Source: DASQHW01 sp963837155 | GTDB taxonomy: Bacteria > Actinomycetota > Acidimicrobiia > IMCC26256 > PALSA-610 | Length of the DNA: 64,000 nt | Assembly (NCBI GenBank): GCA_963837155.1 | Contig: CAWIMB010000002.1 | Coordinates: 3,658,001 to 3,722,000 of the forward strand | Direction of reading: 5' to 3' | Shown here: positions 18,149 through 29,984 of the stretch, piece by piece | How positions within the stretch are numbered: the first letter of the stretch is position 1 | How the letters are laid out: each line of letters starts with the position of its first letter | Made by a program: the position numbers and the translations under genes | Notes under the pieces: model-generated | Seen by the model: only the letters and a program-made list of their open reading frames with translations | The model's database searches: none | What the model was told of the DNA's origin: nothing

Positions 18149-18740
18149 CCCCGCGCGAGTCGCGTAGGCCAAAAGTCCTTTCGTTGATCGCTGGCACGCC
18201 TCACGATCGGACGAACGGTGAGAAATCCGGTCTATTTGACTGGGCCGCGCGCACTACTGGCACCAATTACCGGTTGTGCGTGCACGAGCGCGCGGGACAG
18301 TCTCGCAGCGCTGACTTCACGCATGAGTGGGGACAGGGCGGGGGCGAATCGCGAACGAGGAACCGTGGGACGGTTCCTCGTTCGCGTGGCCGCTTGAGGT
18401 GTTCCGCTGCAAGGGGACCACAAGAACTGGCGGTACCCGATCGCGCGGCCACCGTGGTGTCCCGTACACCGTGCACGTACGGGGCATGCGCGATGGGCAA
18501 CGCGATCGGGGCCGCCGGTCACGCCGCAGGCACGTCACGCGACGTTTCGCGCGAACAACGGCGGTCGCATCCCTCTCCGCGAGACGCAACCGACCTCGTG
18601 ATGCTTGTCGGATTCTTCCAGCCTCCCGCGCACTTTTGTCTGTTTGTTGTACTCATTTTCTGGGGTCCTGCCCTTGGAGAGGCTGCGCGCGGATCAGTAG
18701 TGTCACCGGGACGGAGTAGGTCGCCTCGCAGCGTGAGAGC
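18149..18740. other. Long intergenic region upstream of type IV pilus genes
   Basis: About 590 bases between the EamA gene and the pilB-like gene. I see no credible coding sequence, tRNA or recognised riboswitch. It contains the perfect hairpin at 18351-18385 and a locally A/T-richer stretch at about 18635-18670 (TTTTGTCTGTTTGTTG...) that is a candidate promoter area for the pilus operon. Confidence 0.5.
18351..18385. repeat. Perfect 16-bp inverted repeat
   Basis: GCGAACGAGGAACCGT (18351-18366), a GGG loop and the exact complement at 18370-18385. It lies about 200 bases after the EamA stop with no gene adjoining it directly. It may be a terminator stem without a T tract, or a member of a dispersed palindrome family; only this copy is present here. 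Confidence 0.65.
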
Positions 18741-20567
18741 GTGGGGGCGGGAAGTGGGGACGCGGCAAGCCGTGGGGCGCGAGCATCAGATCACGAGCGT
18801 CGTTTGAGACGCCGTCAATCGCATACGCCGCGCGCGGCTTCGACCACCGCGACGCTCGTCCCCGCGCTGTCGAGCGCTGAGGCCCGAGCGCGCCTCGGCG
18901 ACCTTCTCGTGCAGTCCGGAGCCGTCACGCGCGACGCGGTCGAAGCCGCAGCCGACACCGCGAATGGCCAGCGGCTTGGCTCGGTGCTCGTCGAACAAGG
19001 CCTCGTCGACGAACGCGCTGTCATGCGATCGCTGAGCACGCAGCTCGGCGTGCCGCTCATCGACCTGCGCGACGTGCAACCCCAAGACACCGCAACCCAA
19101 CTCGTCGATGCGGCCGACGCGCACCGTTACGACGTGCTCCCGATCGCCGTCATCGACGGGAAGCTCGAGGTCGCGGTCGTCGATCCCCTCGATGATGATG
19201 TCGTTGCGCTCTTGCTCGCGCTTCCGGTGCGACAGATCAACCTCGCCCTTGGCTTGCCCGGCCAGCTGCGCAACCGCGTCAACTCGACGTACCGGGCGCT
19301 CTCAGCGGTGCACACCGACATCGAAGCGTTCCGCGCGAGCGACGTCGTGGCCCCGGACACGTCGATGCCGACCACCGATGTCATTGTCGACGCCCATGCG
19401 CCCATCGTTCAGGTGGTCAACAAGATCATCACGCAGGCTTTGCGCGACCGCGCGTCCGACGTGCACATCGAGCCGGGCGAGGCATGCGTGCGCGTGCGGT
19501 TCCGGATCGACGGCGCGCTGCGGGAGGTCGTCGAGCTGCCGGCCGAGATGGGCGCGGTGCTCGCGAGCCGCGTGAAGATCATGGCCGACATGAACATCGT
19601 CGAGCGGCGGCGGCCGCAAGACGGGCAGTTCGAGATGAACATCGACGGGCGTGCCCTCGACGTGCGAGTGTCGACAACCTCCACCATCTGGGGCGAGAAG
19701 ACCGTGCTGCGGCTGCTCGACAGAACGCGCTCGCTGTACCGCCTCTCCGACCTCGGGATGCCGCCGACGTCGGGCGCGCTGTATTCACGCATCATCTCTT
19801 CGCCGTTCGGGATGGTCGTCGTCGGCGGCCCGACTGGAAGCGGCAAGACGACCACGTTGTACGCGACGTTGTCGGAGATCAATCGACCCGACATCAACGT
19901 GATGACGATCGAAGACCCGGTCGAGTACATCTTCCCCAAGGTCAATCAGATCCAGATCAGCGAGCAGGCCGGCATGACGTTCGCGACCGGCCTGAAGTCG
20001 ATTCTGCGCCAGGACCCGGACGTGATCCTCGTCGGTGAGGTGCGCGACGTCGAGACGGCGCGCATCGTGGTGCAGTCGGCATTGACCGGGCACCGCGTGT
20101 TCTCGTCGGTACACGCCGTCGACGCGGTGGCCGCGCTGTACCGGCTGCTCGACATGGGCATCGAGCCATTCCTGATCACCTCCGCCATCATCGGGGTGGT
20201 CGCGCAACGGCTCGTGCGCCGCGTCTGCAACGCGTGCGCCGAGACGTACGAACCGACGCTCCCGGAGCTCACGCTCTATCGCAAGCTCGGTGGACGCGAG
20301 AAGGACACGTGGCGACGCGGAACCGGCTGCCAGTTCTGCTCGGGCACCGGCTACTTCGACCGGGTGGGTGTGTACGAGGTGCTTCCCGTCACCGACGAGC
20401 TGCGGCAATGCGTCGTCGACGGCCTCCCGCCGCGCGCCGCACGCGAGCTCGCAGCCCAGCAGGGACTGCGGACACTGCAGACCGAGGCCATGCGTCTCGT
20501 CGAAGCGGACGTCACCACGATGGACGAGGTCGTCAAGCACGTCCTCGTCAGTGAGGAATTCTCATGA
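18741..20567 (+). CDS. pilB: Type IV pilus/type II secretion assembly ATPase (PilB/GspE)
   Basis: About 600 residues. The order is an N-terminal GspE-N domain (QRLGSVLVEQGLVDE), a linker, and the ATPase core with Walker A GPTGSGKTTTLYATL near residue 370, the Asp box, Walker B ILVGEVRD and the His box. A C-terminal zinc-binding motif is CNAC...CQFCSGTGY. This is the extension ATPase of a type IV pilus-like machine. The start is uncertain: GTG 18741 is the longest, and a TTG at 18804 is possible. The stop overlaps the ATG of pilC (ATGA). Confidence 0.93.
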   Translation: MGAGSGDAASRGARASDHERRLRRRQSHTPRAASTTATLVPALSSAEARARLGDLLVQSGAVTRDAVEAAADTANGQRLGSVLVEQGLVDERAVMRSLSTQLGVPLIDLRDVQPQDTATQLVDAADAHRYDVLPIAVIDGKLEVAVVDPLDDDVVALLLALPVRQINLALGLPGQLRNRVNSTYRALSAVHTDIEAFRASDVVAPDTSMPTTDVIVDAHAPIVQVVNKIITQALRDRASDVHIEPGEACVRVRFRIDGALREVVELPAEMGAVLASRVKIMADMNIVERRRPQDGQFEMNIDGRALDVRVSTTSTIWGEKTVLRLLDRTRSLYRLSDLGMPPTSGALYSRIISSPFGMVVVGGPTGSGKTTTLYATLSEINRPDINVMTIEDPVEYIFPKVNQIQISEQAGMTFATGLKSILRQDPDVILVGEVRDVETARIVVQSALTGHRVFSSVHAVDAVAALYRLLDMGIEPFLITSAIIGVVAQRLVRRVCNACAETYEPTLPELTLYRKLGGREKDTWRRGTGCQFCSGTGYFDRVGVYEVLPVTDELRQCVVDGLPPRAARELAAQQGLRTLQTEAMRLVEADVTTMDEVVKHVLVSEEFS

Positions 20568-21691
20568 GTACGACGTTGACCCAGGACCCGACGCAGGTCA
20601 CGCCGGGTCAAGAGGTGACTCCCTGGTACAAGAAGGAGTACTTCGTCGGCCGCGCGGTCAAGCGCGAAGAGATCATGAACTTCTCCCGGCAGACGGCATC
20701 GTTCCTGCGCGCCGGTGTGCCGATCCTCGACTCGCTTGCCGTCGTCGCCGAAGAGAGCGCCTCGAAGAAGATGAAGGAAGTGCTCACCGACGTGCAGCGC
20801 CGGCTGCGTGGCGGCTCGAGCTTCGGCGACGCGATCTCGGTGCACACCAATGTGTTCCCCGGCTACTACATCGCGGTCGTGCGATCGGCCGAGCTCACCG
20901 GGCAACTCGACGACGCGCTCGACCAACTTTCCGGCTATATCGAGCGGGAGCTGTCCGCCGGACGTCAGATCAAAAGCTCGCTCACGTACCCGATCATCGT
21001 CTTGCTGCTGGCGATCGTCGCGGTCGTCATCATGTCGTTCTTCGTGTTGCCGCAGTTCAAGGACTTCTACAAAGGGCTCGGCGCCAATCTGCCACTCCCG
21101 ACGCGGATGCTGCTCGGGTTCACCGATTTTGTCACCACCTGGTGGTACGTGATCCTCGGCGTCGCCATCGCACTCGTGCTCGCCGTCCTCTTGGTGTTCG
21201 GCGGGGCGCGCGGCAAGGGCCGGCGCGACGCACTCCTGCTCCGGCTGCCCGCGGTCGGCAATGTGGTGCACCTGATCGCGATCGAGCGGTTCTGCCGTGT
21301 GCTCGCAGCTCTCGTGCACGCGGGTGTGCCGCTGCCCGATGCGGTGCAAGTGTCCGCGGACGGCACGAACAACCGGGTGTTCCAGCGCAAGCTCGCGACC
21401 GTGCGGGAAGCCATGATGCGCGGTGAGGGTCTCGCGCGGCCCATTGCGGCCTCGGGAATGTTCCCGGCCGCGGCGCGCCAAATGATTCGAGTCGGTGAGA
21501 GCTCAGGCTCGCTCGATTCGCAGCTGCAGAGTGCCGCTGCGTTCTACGAGCGAGAGCTCTCCTACCGGATGAAGAGGCTCACCGACCTCTTCGAACCGAC
21601 GGTGATTCTCGTCGTCGGCGGCGTCGTCGCGTTCGTCGCGATCGCGCAGGTGTCGGCGATGTACAGCGTGTACCACCAAGTGAAGATCTGA
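20564..21691 (+). CDS. pilC: Inner-membrane platform protein PilC/GspF
   Basis: 375 residues, ATG overlapping the pilB stop. It has the two T2SSF repeats: the first with FLRAGVPILDSLAVVAEE, the second with RVLAALVHAGVPLPDAV and FPAAARQMIRVGESSGSL. Three transmembrane segments are visible (near residues 145-165, 190-215 and 345-370). It is the platform through which PilB and PilT act. The pilin genes follow directly. Confidence 0.93.
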   Translation: MSTTLTQDPTQVTPGQEVTPWYKKEYFVGRAVKREEIMNFSRQTASFLRAGVPILDSLAVVAEESASKKMKEVLTDVQRRLRGGSSFGDAISVHTNVFPGYYIAVVRSAELTGQLDDALDQLSGYIERELSAGRQIKSSLTYPIIVLLLAIVAVVIMSFFVLPQFKDFYKGLGANLPLPTRMLLGFTDFVTTWWYVILGVAIALVLAVLLVFGGARGKGRRDALLLRLPAVGNVVHLIAIERFCRVLAALVHAGVPLPDAVQVSADGTNNRVFQRKLATVREAMMRGEGLARPIAASGMFPAAARQMIRVGESSGSLDSQLQSAAAFYERELSYRMKRLTDLFEPTVILVVGGVVAFVAIAQVSAMYSVYHQVKI

Positions 21692-21705
21692 CGGGGAGCA
21701 GGGAA

Positions 21706-22068
21706 ATGAACGATCAAGACGCGCCGCGCGGCGAGCACGGCTTCACTCTCATCGAGTTGCTCATTGCCATCGTGGTGGTCGGCGTGCTGACCGCGGTGGC
21801 AATCGTCGGCATCGGCGGTCTCCTCGGCAAGAGCCGGACGGCGTCCTGCCAAGCAACCTACGACTCGGCGAAGTCGGCAGCCGCCGTGCACTTCGCCTCC
21901 AACGACGGGACGTACCCGGGTGGCTTCAAGGAGATGGTCGATGCCAACGAGCTCGACCTTCCGAAGGGAGTTACCGCGACGGACAAGGACATCAACGGCA
22001 AGGGTTGGGTCCTTCACTGGGCTTCCGGCGGCGGCGCGACGGCGCCGAAGTTTGACGATTGTGCGTGA
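21706..22068 (+). CDS. Type IV pilin (major pilin-like)
   Basis: 120 residues with a 12-residue basic/acidic leader ending in Gly, then FTLIELLIAIVVVGVL with Glu at +5, the classic prepilinase site and hydrophobic spine. The short globular part contains two cysteines (Cys near 47 and 119), which could form the C-terminal D-loop disulfide. Given size and position after pilC, it is the best candidate for the major pilin. A GGGGAGCAGGG ribosome-binding site lies just upstream. Confidence 0.92.
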   Translation: MNDQDAPRGEHGFTLIELLIAIVVVGVLTAVAIVGIGGLLGKSRTASCQATYDSAKSAAAVHFASNDGTYPGGFKEMVDANELDLPKGVTATDKDINGKGWVLHWASGGGATAPKFDDCA

Positions 22069-22083
22069 CGAGCCAGGGATTCG

Positions 22084-22470
22084 ATGCGACGACGTGGGGC
22101 TGACGAAGCGGGCGACTCGCTGGTCGAGATCGTCCTCGCGCTGGTGATCATCGGCGTGGTCGTCGGCGCGTTCGTCGCGACCTTCTCGACCGGCGCGACA
22201 GCATCGTCCGCGCACCGCAACCTCGTCACGGCGGACGCCGTGCTCCGGAACTATGCGGAGGCAACGAAGTTGGCGTCCCGGAGCTGTACGGCCGGCGCGC
22301 CGCTGGCCGTGTCGCCGCCGGCGCTCCCGGCCGGATTCACCGTTGCGTCGAATCCCCTGAACCCGACTTGTCCGGATCCCAAATCGAAGACCGTGACGAC
22401 AGTCACCCTTACGGTGACAATGCCGAGCAGCGACAAGAAGTCGGTGAGTGTCGAGGTGAGGACACCGTGA
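22084..22470 (+). CDS. Type IV pilin-like protein (minor pilin)
   Basis: 128 residues. The leader MRRRGADEAG is followed by DSLVEIVLALVIIGVVVGAF. Glu is at +5, but the residue at +1 is Asp rather than the usual Phe or Met. It has a compact C-terminal domain with two cysteines about 35 residues apart. It is probably a minor pilin. The stop overlaps the GTG of the next gene. Confidence 0.85.
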   Translation: MRRRGADEAGDSLVEIVLALVIIGVVVGAFVATFSTGATASSAHRNLVTADAVLRNYAEATKLASRSCTAGAPLAVSPPALPAGFTVASNPLNPTCPDPKSKTVTTVTLTVTMPSSDKKSVSVEVRTP

Positions 22471-22967
22471 TCTTCCGCCGACTGCGATCATCGCGTGACG
22501 AACGCGGCGCGACGCTGATCCTGGCGATCGCGTTCATGCTCGTCGTCGGCGGTGTCAGCGTCGCGACGCTCTCATACATCACCTCGGGTGTGAACCAGCG
22601 CCAGGTGCTCGAAATCGCACGCAACCGGGAATACGCGGCGGACGGCGCGATCGAAAACGCGATCGCTCAGGTGCGCGCCCTTCCGGCAGCTGCGGGTGGA
22701 CCAGGAGTTGCGCCGTGTGGTCCGTACTTCACGAGCCTGAACGGCTTCGACATTCGCGTCGATTGCACCAACGCACCGACGTTGACCACCGGCGGGTTAC
22801 TACAGCGCAACGTCATCTTCGCCGCCTCGTGTAAAGCGCCGGTAACGCCGCCCTGTACAGATACGGGCACGGTCGTGCGCGCGCAGGTCAACTTCCAGGC
22901 TGTTGGGCCCGGACCCGCGTTCACCGTGACGCGCACGTGGGTGCAGTCGTGGAGCGTGAACCGATGA
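22467..22967 (+). CDS. PilX/GspK-like minor pilin
   Basis: 166 residues from a GTG overlapping the previous stop (GTGA). The leader ends ERG, followed by ATLILAIAFMLVVGGVSVA; the conserved Glu at +5 is absent, as in GspK/PilX-type minor pilins. The soluble part contains four Cys (near 89, 99, 120 and 126). GspK-like subunits cap the pilus tip, which fits the adjoining giant pilin gene. The stop overlaps the next ATG. Confidence 0.83.
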   Translation: MIFRRLRSSRDERGATLILAIAFMLVVGGVSVATLSYITSGVNQRQVLEIARNREYAADGAIENAIAQVRALPAAAGGPGVAPCGPYFTSLNGFDIRVDCTNAPTLTTGGLLQRNVIFAASCKAPVTPPCTDTGTVVRAQVNFQAVGPGPAFTVTRTWVQSWSVNR

Positions 22968-25900
22968 CGCGCCTTCGACAATTGCGTCGATGGCTCTCCC
23001 TTGCACCGCAGCGATCGGAGCAAGGCGTCACGTTCGTCGAGCTCATCATCAGCGTCACGATCATGTCGATGGTCACCGGCGGCCTCGCGTCGGCCTTCAT
23101 CACCTCGCTCAACGGCCAAGGCCCCACCCAGCAACGCGTGCGCGAATCGAACGACGCGCAACTCATCGCGGGTTTCCTCGTGCGCGATGCACAAGCCGCG
23201 GGAGGATCCGACCCGGCGACCGGCAAACCGGACCCGGACCTGGGCGTGTCGCTCGGCGAGGACTCGAGGTGTCCGATCGGCTCGCCCGCCAGCCCGATCT
23301 TGAGCTTCCGGTGGATCGACCGGGTCTCGACGTCCGTAACGAAGACCCACATCGCGAACTATTACTCGGTCAGTCCGAACCGGCTCGTACGCACGACCTG
23401 TGTCGATAGCGGAAGTCCTTCGACGCTCGACTTGGCGCGCAACGTCGAAACGGTTACGGCCTCCTGCGACGCATTGTCCAAGTGCTCAATCTCGAAGAAG
23501 GTCATGCCGAAGACCGTTTCTTTGACGGTCAAATCGACGAACAAGCCGTCGAACTCGCCCTCCCCTTACACCTACACCCTGACGGCGAGCGTCCGACCCG
23601 AGTCGCAAGACACGCCCACGTCGGACACGGCAACGGTCGTCCCGTTGATGGCGCTCGGCACAGATGGACATTGCGTGGGGGGCTCGCCCGTGCTCGACAT
23701 CACCGGAAGTCCGACGGTGATCACCTTTGGCAACGTCGTCGTGAACGCGGCCGACGCGGCAGATGGGAGCGGCTGCCACGCGATGCGACAGGAGACGAGC
23801 CTTTATGACGGCGCTGCCGACACCCCGGCCGGCTACCGCGCCGCCGAGACGTGGATTTTGAAACCGGGCACGTGCGTGTCCAGCTCCATCCCCACGACGT
23901 GTCCACCCATGACGTCGTTCGACACAGCCTTCCCGGATCCCTACGCGGCCGATACCGCAACTAACGCATGTGACGGCTCGGGGAACGACGGCGGGCCGCC
24001 GTCCTACACCCCGGGCGTGTACCGCGACGACCCGGTCACGATTACGGCCGACGCCGACTTCGCCCCGGGCATCTATTTGTTCTGCCATGGTGTGACCGTT
24101 TCCGGAACGGCAACGGTTCGCAGCCCGAAGGGTGACGTGACGTGGTACGCGCCCGAGAGCGCGATCGAGGTCGGTGATGAGGCCAGCGTCCAGGTCACCT
24201 CGATGGTCGCCCAGACGATGTCGTTCCACGACAACGCTGCCGTCTCGGTCGGTGCCGCGCCGCCGGACCCCCTCGAGATCACCGGGCCCGACAAGCTGCC
24301 GAACTGGACCGTCGACAAGCCGTATCCGAGCGGCGTGACCGTCAGCGCCACGGGCGGCTCCGGCACGCACGCGTGGCGGGCCAAGAACCTGCCGCCCGGC
24401 CTCACGATCGACACGAAGACCGGCACGATCTCGGGCACGCCGAAGGTCGCGGGCGGGTTCAACGTCGAAGTGAGCGCGTACGACGCCTTGGGCGATGTCG
24501 CGACGCGCACGTACGGCCTCACGATCAACGCGCTGCCGGTGATCTCGGCGCCGTCCGTGCTCCCGGACTGGACGCAAGGACGTGACTATCCCGGCACGCC
24601 GATGATCGCGCGTGGCGGCACGACGCCGTACACGTGGACGGCCTCGGGGCTGCCGCCCGGCCTTTCGATCAACGCCGCGACCGGCGTGATCACCGGCACG
24701 CCGACGAAGACCGGTACGTCAACTGTCCTCGTCACGCTCGTCGACGCAACTACCGCCTCGACCACCCGAACCTACGACAACGTCAAGATCAATGATCCGC
24801 CGGAGATCACCGGGCCATCTGCACTCCCCACGTGGACCGTGCTCCAGCCGTATCCGCCCCAGACCATGACTGCGAAGAACGGCACGCTTCCGTACACCTG
24901 GGTCGCGAGCGGCCTCCCCTTGGGGCTGACGATCAACGCGCGCTCCGGTGTGATCTCGGGCATCCCGAGAAGCGACGGCGACTATGCCGTCAAGGTGACG
25001 CTGAGCGACGCCGCCGGCGCGTCGTCGACGATCAGCTACGCGGTGCACATCAACCGGCTGCCCGGCATCGCGACGACGCACCTCGACAACGGTGTGCAGA
25101 ACGCGCCGTACCTCTTCCAACTCACGGCCAAGGGTCGCCCGCGGAAGTGGAACTGGACCGCGGTCGGCCTCCCGCCCGGTCTGTCGATCCCGAACCCTGC
25201 CGACGGCAAGATCCGGGGAACGCCGACGACCGTCGGGCTGTTCACGCCGGTCATCACGTTGCAGGACCGGACCGGCGCGAGCACCTCCAAGGCGTACTCG
25301 TTGACGATCAACGCGCCACCGACGATCACCGCACCGGCCACTCTTCAAGACTGGACGGTCAACCGCGACTTCCCCGGCACCCAGATCGTCGTACAAGACG
25401 GTCTCGCGCCGTTCACGTGGACGGCGAACCTGCCGCCGGGCCTCAAGATCGACAAAGACAAAGGCGTCATCACCGGTGCGCCGACCGCGTCCGGAACGTT
25501 CACCGTCACGGTGACCGTCACCGACGCATCCAAGTCGACGGCGAGCAAGACGTTCACGCTCCGGATCAACCCGTCGCCCACGATCACCACCGCATCGCTG
25601 CCGGGTGCCGAGCAGGGCGTGCCGTACAGCACGACAGTCAGCGTCGGCAACGGCACCGCGCCGTTCCGGTGGACCGGCAGCGGCCTTCCGCTGGGACTCG
25701 ACGTCGACCCCGACACTGGAGAACTCTCCGGCACGCCGGCGACGTCGGGGACGTTCCAGGTGACGATCACCGCGGTCGACAAGGCCGGTGCCGCGGCCCC
25801 GCGCATCTTGACGCTGACGATCGCGCCGCCGCCGTCGGTCGGGACCGATCCGCTGCCGGACTGGACGATCAACAGGCCCTACCCCGACACAACGCTGACG

Positions 25901-26870
25901 GCGTCGGGAGGGACACCACCATTTACGTGGTCAGCGTCGGGATTGCCGATCGGCATGTCGATGTCGCCGGGCGGCGTCGTGTCGGGAACGCCGATCTCGC
26001 TCGGGACGAGCGACATCACGGTCACGATCAAGGACGCGCGCAACGCGACCGCGACCCAGCACGTCACGCTCACGATCAACGCGCCACCGGTGATCACGAC
26101 GTTGGCGCTGCCCGCGGGCCGGGTCGGCGACCCCTACGGCGCGACCGTGAACGCGCTCGCCGGCACCGCGCCCATGAACTGGTCGGCGACGGGGCTGCCC
26201 GCCGGATTGTCGATGACGCCCGGCACCGGCGAGATCGCGGGGACGCCAACGGCGAGTGGCACGTTCCCGATCTCGGTGACAGCTGCCGACACCGCGGGCG
26301 CAAGTGACACGCGCCCGCTCGTGCTGATCATCACGCCGGGCGCGCTCGTGAGCGGCACCAGTCCGAGCTCACTCGGACAAGGCGCGAGCAATCAGACCGT
26401 CGCCATCAACGGCAGCGGCTTCGTGAACGGCGGCGCGCTGAACGTCGTCTTCTCCGGCGGGGGCGTCGCTGCGAACTCGACGACGTTCGGCAGCAGCACG
26501 CAGGTGAACGTCAACGTCACCGTCGGGCCCGGTGCCGCGACCGGAGCGCGCGACGTCGTGTTGACGAACGGCGACGGCAACACTGCGACCGGTTCGGGGG
26601 TGTTCACCGTGAATCCGGCACCGACCGTCGCGTCGGCCGGGACCGCGACGGCGAACACTCCGGGCACCTCCGTGCAGATCACCGGCAGCGGCTTCGCCAA
26701 CCGCGCCAGCGTGACGTTCGGGGGCGCGGGCGCGCCGGCGGTCACGAACACGGTGTGGAACGACAGCTCGACGCTCACGGTCACGATGGATACGAATGGC
26801 GCCGGCACCTACGACGTCATCGTCACCAACCCGGACCAGGGTCAGGGCACCCTCGGCGGAGGGCTCACCG

Positions 26871-26878
<8 letters not shown>
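22964..26878 (+). CDS. Giant pilin-like adhesin: prepilin N-terminus with Ig-like repeats and TIG domains
   Basis: 1304 residues. A leader of 21 residues (ending EQG) is followed by VTFVELIISVTIMSMV, a prepilin site with Glu at +5. Residues about 60-240 resemble a PilW-like minor pilin. Residues about 240-430 form a Cys-containing region with a beta-helix-like segment (GIYLFCHGVTVSGTATV). Residues about 434-1122 are eight putative-Ig (He_PIG) repeats marked by GLPPGLSI and ISGTPT. The last about 180 residues are two IPT/TIG-like domains (VAINGSGF, VQITGSGF). It would be inserted into the pilus through its N-terminus and expose a long rod, so a tip or shaft adhesin is likely. It is translationally coupled to the PilX-like gene. 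Confidence 0.9.
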
Positions 26879-27941
<1,063 letters not shown>

Positions 27942-28000
27942 CCCCACGGGGACAACACTAATCGGCTCAGTTTCGGTGCAGCCCCGCCCGATGGAAGATC

Positions 28001-28426
28001 GTGCGGATCTTTCGAGCGGTACTCGTGGCGGGTGCCGTGGTCGTCGTCGACCAGCTGACGAAGGCAGGCGCCACGCACGCCACGACGCCTGCGCACAACC
28101 CCGACCTCGCGTTCGGCATCGCCCATGGCCCGGCACCGGCGCTCGTCGTGGTGGCGATCATCGTGCTCGGCGTGTTTCTCGGGATCGTCGGCCGCGTCGC
28201 GATACGAGCCGGCATGTCGCCGGTCCTTCCGGCGTTGATCGCGGGCGGAATGCTCGGCAACACGCTCGACCGCGCCCGCCTGGGCGCGGTCCGCGACTTC
28301 ATCGCCGTGCCGTTCGCGATCATCAATGTCGCCGACATCGCCATCACCATCGGGATCGTGGCGCTCGGCCTCGGTTTGGCATTCCGCGTGCCCCGACTAC
28401 GCAGTGCGGCAAACGCGCCGAGCTAA
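28001..28426 (+). CDS. lspA: Signal peptidase II (LspA) family protein
   Basis: 141 residues from GTG. It keeps the LspA signatures VVVDQLTKA near the start, GGMLGNTLDR (catalytic Asp) and IINVADIAI (second Asp). Four hydrophobic helices are present. It is smaller than typical LspA (about 160 residues) and the loop after the first helix is short. It may be the main lipoprotein signal peptidase or a paralogue specialised for nearby products; the window encodes several lipoproteins. It diverges from pilT. Confidence 0.82.
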   Translation: MRIFRAVLVAGAVVVVDQLTKAGATHATTPAHNPDLAFGIAHGPAPALVVVAIIVLGVFLGIVGRVAIRAGMSPVLPALIAGGMLGNTLDRARLGAVRDFIAVPFAIINVADIAITIGIVALGLGLAFRVPRLRSAANAPS

Positions 28427-29884
28427 CGCCGTACCTGACTGAGGAACGGAATCAGGTTCGCAAGGAAGTCGTTGTTCGGGCTCGCCGCGCTCGGATCGTT
28501 GTGCGCGTAGGTGCCCTGGCGGTTGACCAGCGTGAGATTCCGCGCCGGGATACCTGATTGCTCCGCCAACACACGCGCGGAGTTCAGGACGCCCTCTCCA
28601 CCCAGCGCCCCGAACGCGTAGATCTTCGTGTGCTTCTTCAAGTCATCACCGTGGGTCGCGTGCACGTTGAGGACGCTCTGCGCCGGGTTCGCGTTGCCGG
28701 CGGCAACCGCACCGGCATCGAGCGTCAATCGCGTCGGGTGATACCACGCGCTGCCGTCGATGCCGAGCAGGCCGGTACCGGAGAGCATGTTTGCCCAGCG
28801 CTGGATGGGCGTGATCTCACCGGCGTCGTCCCATCCGCGGGGATTCCCGCTCGCGGCGAGATGTCCGGCGTGCACTTGCGCGGCCGCCAAGTTCGGCGGC
28901 GACGTGTCGACGTCCACGGCGTAGCCGAACTCGCCTTCATTGGTCGCGGGGACGGGCGCCTTGATGTTCGCGGGCAGCAACGAGAACTGCTGGCCAATCG
29001 AGGGACCGTTCGGGTTGACGACCGCGAGCGTCGAACCGCCGGAGGAGTACAGGCCGAGGAACGGCGCGGGGATACCGCCGAACGCGAGCCACGGCGAACT
29101 GGTCGACAGCGTTTGCAGTGACGCCGCCGCTTGCTCCGGTGTGGTCGGCGTCGAACCGCTCCCGCCGTCGATGTAGACCAAGCCCGCGAGATCCTTGTCG
29201 CCGGGCTTCCCATTGAAGTCCCAGGTGGCGTACGCGGTGGTGATCGAGCCGCCGAGTGAGTGGCCACCCATCACGACGCGCCGGCCGTGGGCGCGCGCAG
29301 CCCTGACGACGCGGTGCAGGTCTTCGATCTCCACGTTCATGCCCCAGCCCGCGCGCGAACGCGACGTCCGCGTCGGGAATCAGCTGGAAGTGGTTCGTAA
29401 CGTTCGGGTTGGTGAGCCAGCCGAGGTAGTAGTCGAACGCGTCCTGGTCTGACACCGTGCCCTGCTTCTGCCGGTCGAGCACCGAGTGATCCTCGAGCTG
29501 GTTCTCGCGGCGCTCCACCGACCACACCTGCCACTTTCCGGCGGTCGCATTGACGATGTCCTTGGCGAGCGGCAAGAAGTACCCCGCGCCCGCCGACGTG
29601 CCCGGATTCAGCACCAGCACGTTGCGCGCTTGCTTACGGCCGATCTTCAGCACGCCGACCCGATCGAGGTTGTCGGGCGTCGCGGGATCGTCATAGCCCT
29701 TGAGCCATTCGAACTGCACGGCGATCGTGCCGTCGAACCGCGTGTGTCGCCCGCCGGCGTGGTGCGGCGAACGCGATCCTTTGGCGAACGCGGGCGAGGC
29801 CGGAACGATCAGGATCAATGCCAGCGCGAGCACGGCGATGCCGATGAATCCGCGCGGCTTACGACGACGTGCGAAAGCGTTCAC
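28423..29884 (-). CDS. Secreted alpha/beta hydrolase, one frameshift
   Basis: The GTG at 29884 opens a signal peptide (basic RRRKPRG, then IGIAVLALALILIVP and A-F-A). The N-terminal half reads in one frame through VLVLNPGTSAGAGYFLP to FARG. Near 29350 a one-base change is needed to continue as GMNVEIEDLH and the nucleophile motif GGHSLGGS. The C-terminus contains a likely catalytic His in YAHNDPSAASPNNDF. Both halves are intact, so an assembly error is likely. It is a secreted esterase or lipase of unknown substrate. Confidence 0.82.
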
Positions 29885-29935
29885 TCGTACCCCCAGGCCA
29901 GCCCCGCCACGGTCATCAACGACCCTAGTTGAAGC

Positions 29936-29984
29936 GTTCTTGCGACGCCTGGCGACCAATATTGTCGCCGTATGCCGCAAGAAC
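29936..29984. repeat. 49-bp palindromic repeat, copy A
   Basis: GTTCTTGCGAC at the left end and CGCAAGAAC at the right, with an inner GGCGACC...GTCGCC stem around an AT-rich centre. It has the same length and layout as copies at 39436 and 54219. This copy overlaps the start of the DUF5522 gene (29972), so it would fold across the ribosome-binding region of that mRNA. Confidence 0.75.

Noticed and set aside
18500..18740. c-di-GMP (GEMM) riboswitch upstream of pilus genes
   Set aside because: Consensus elements of the aptamer were not found on reading.
24262..26330. Repeating units in the giant pilin considered as a CRISPR or minisatellite
   Set aside because: Repeats are about 90 codons long and conserved only at protein level (Ig-like domains).
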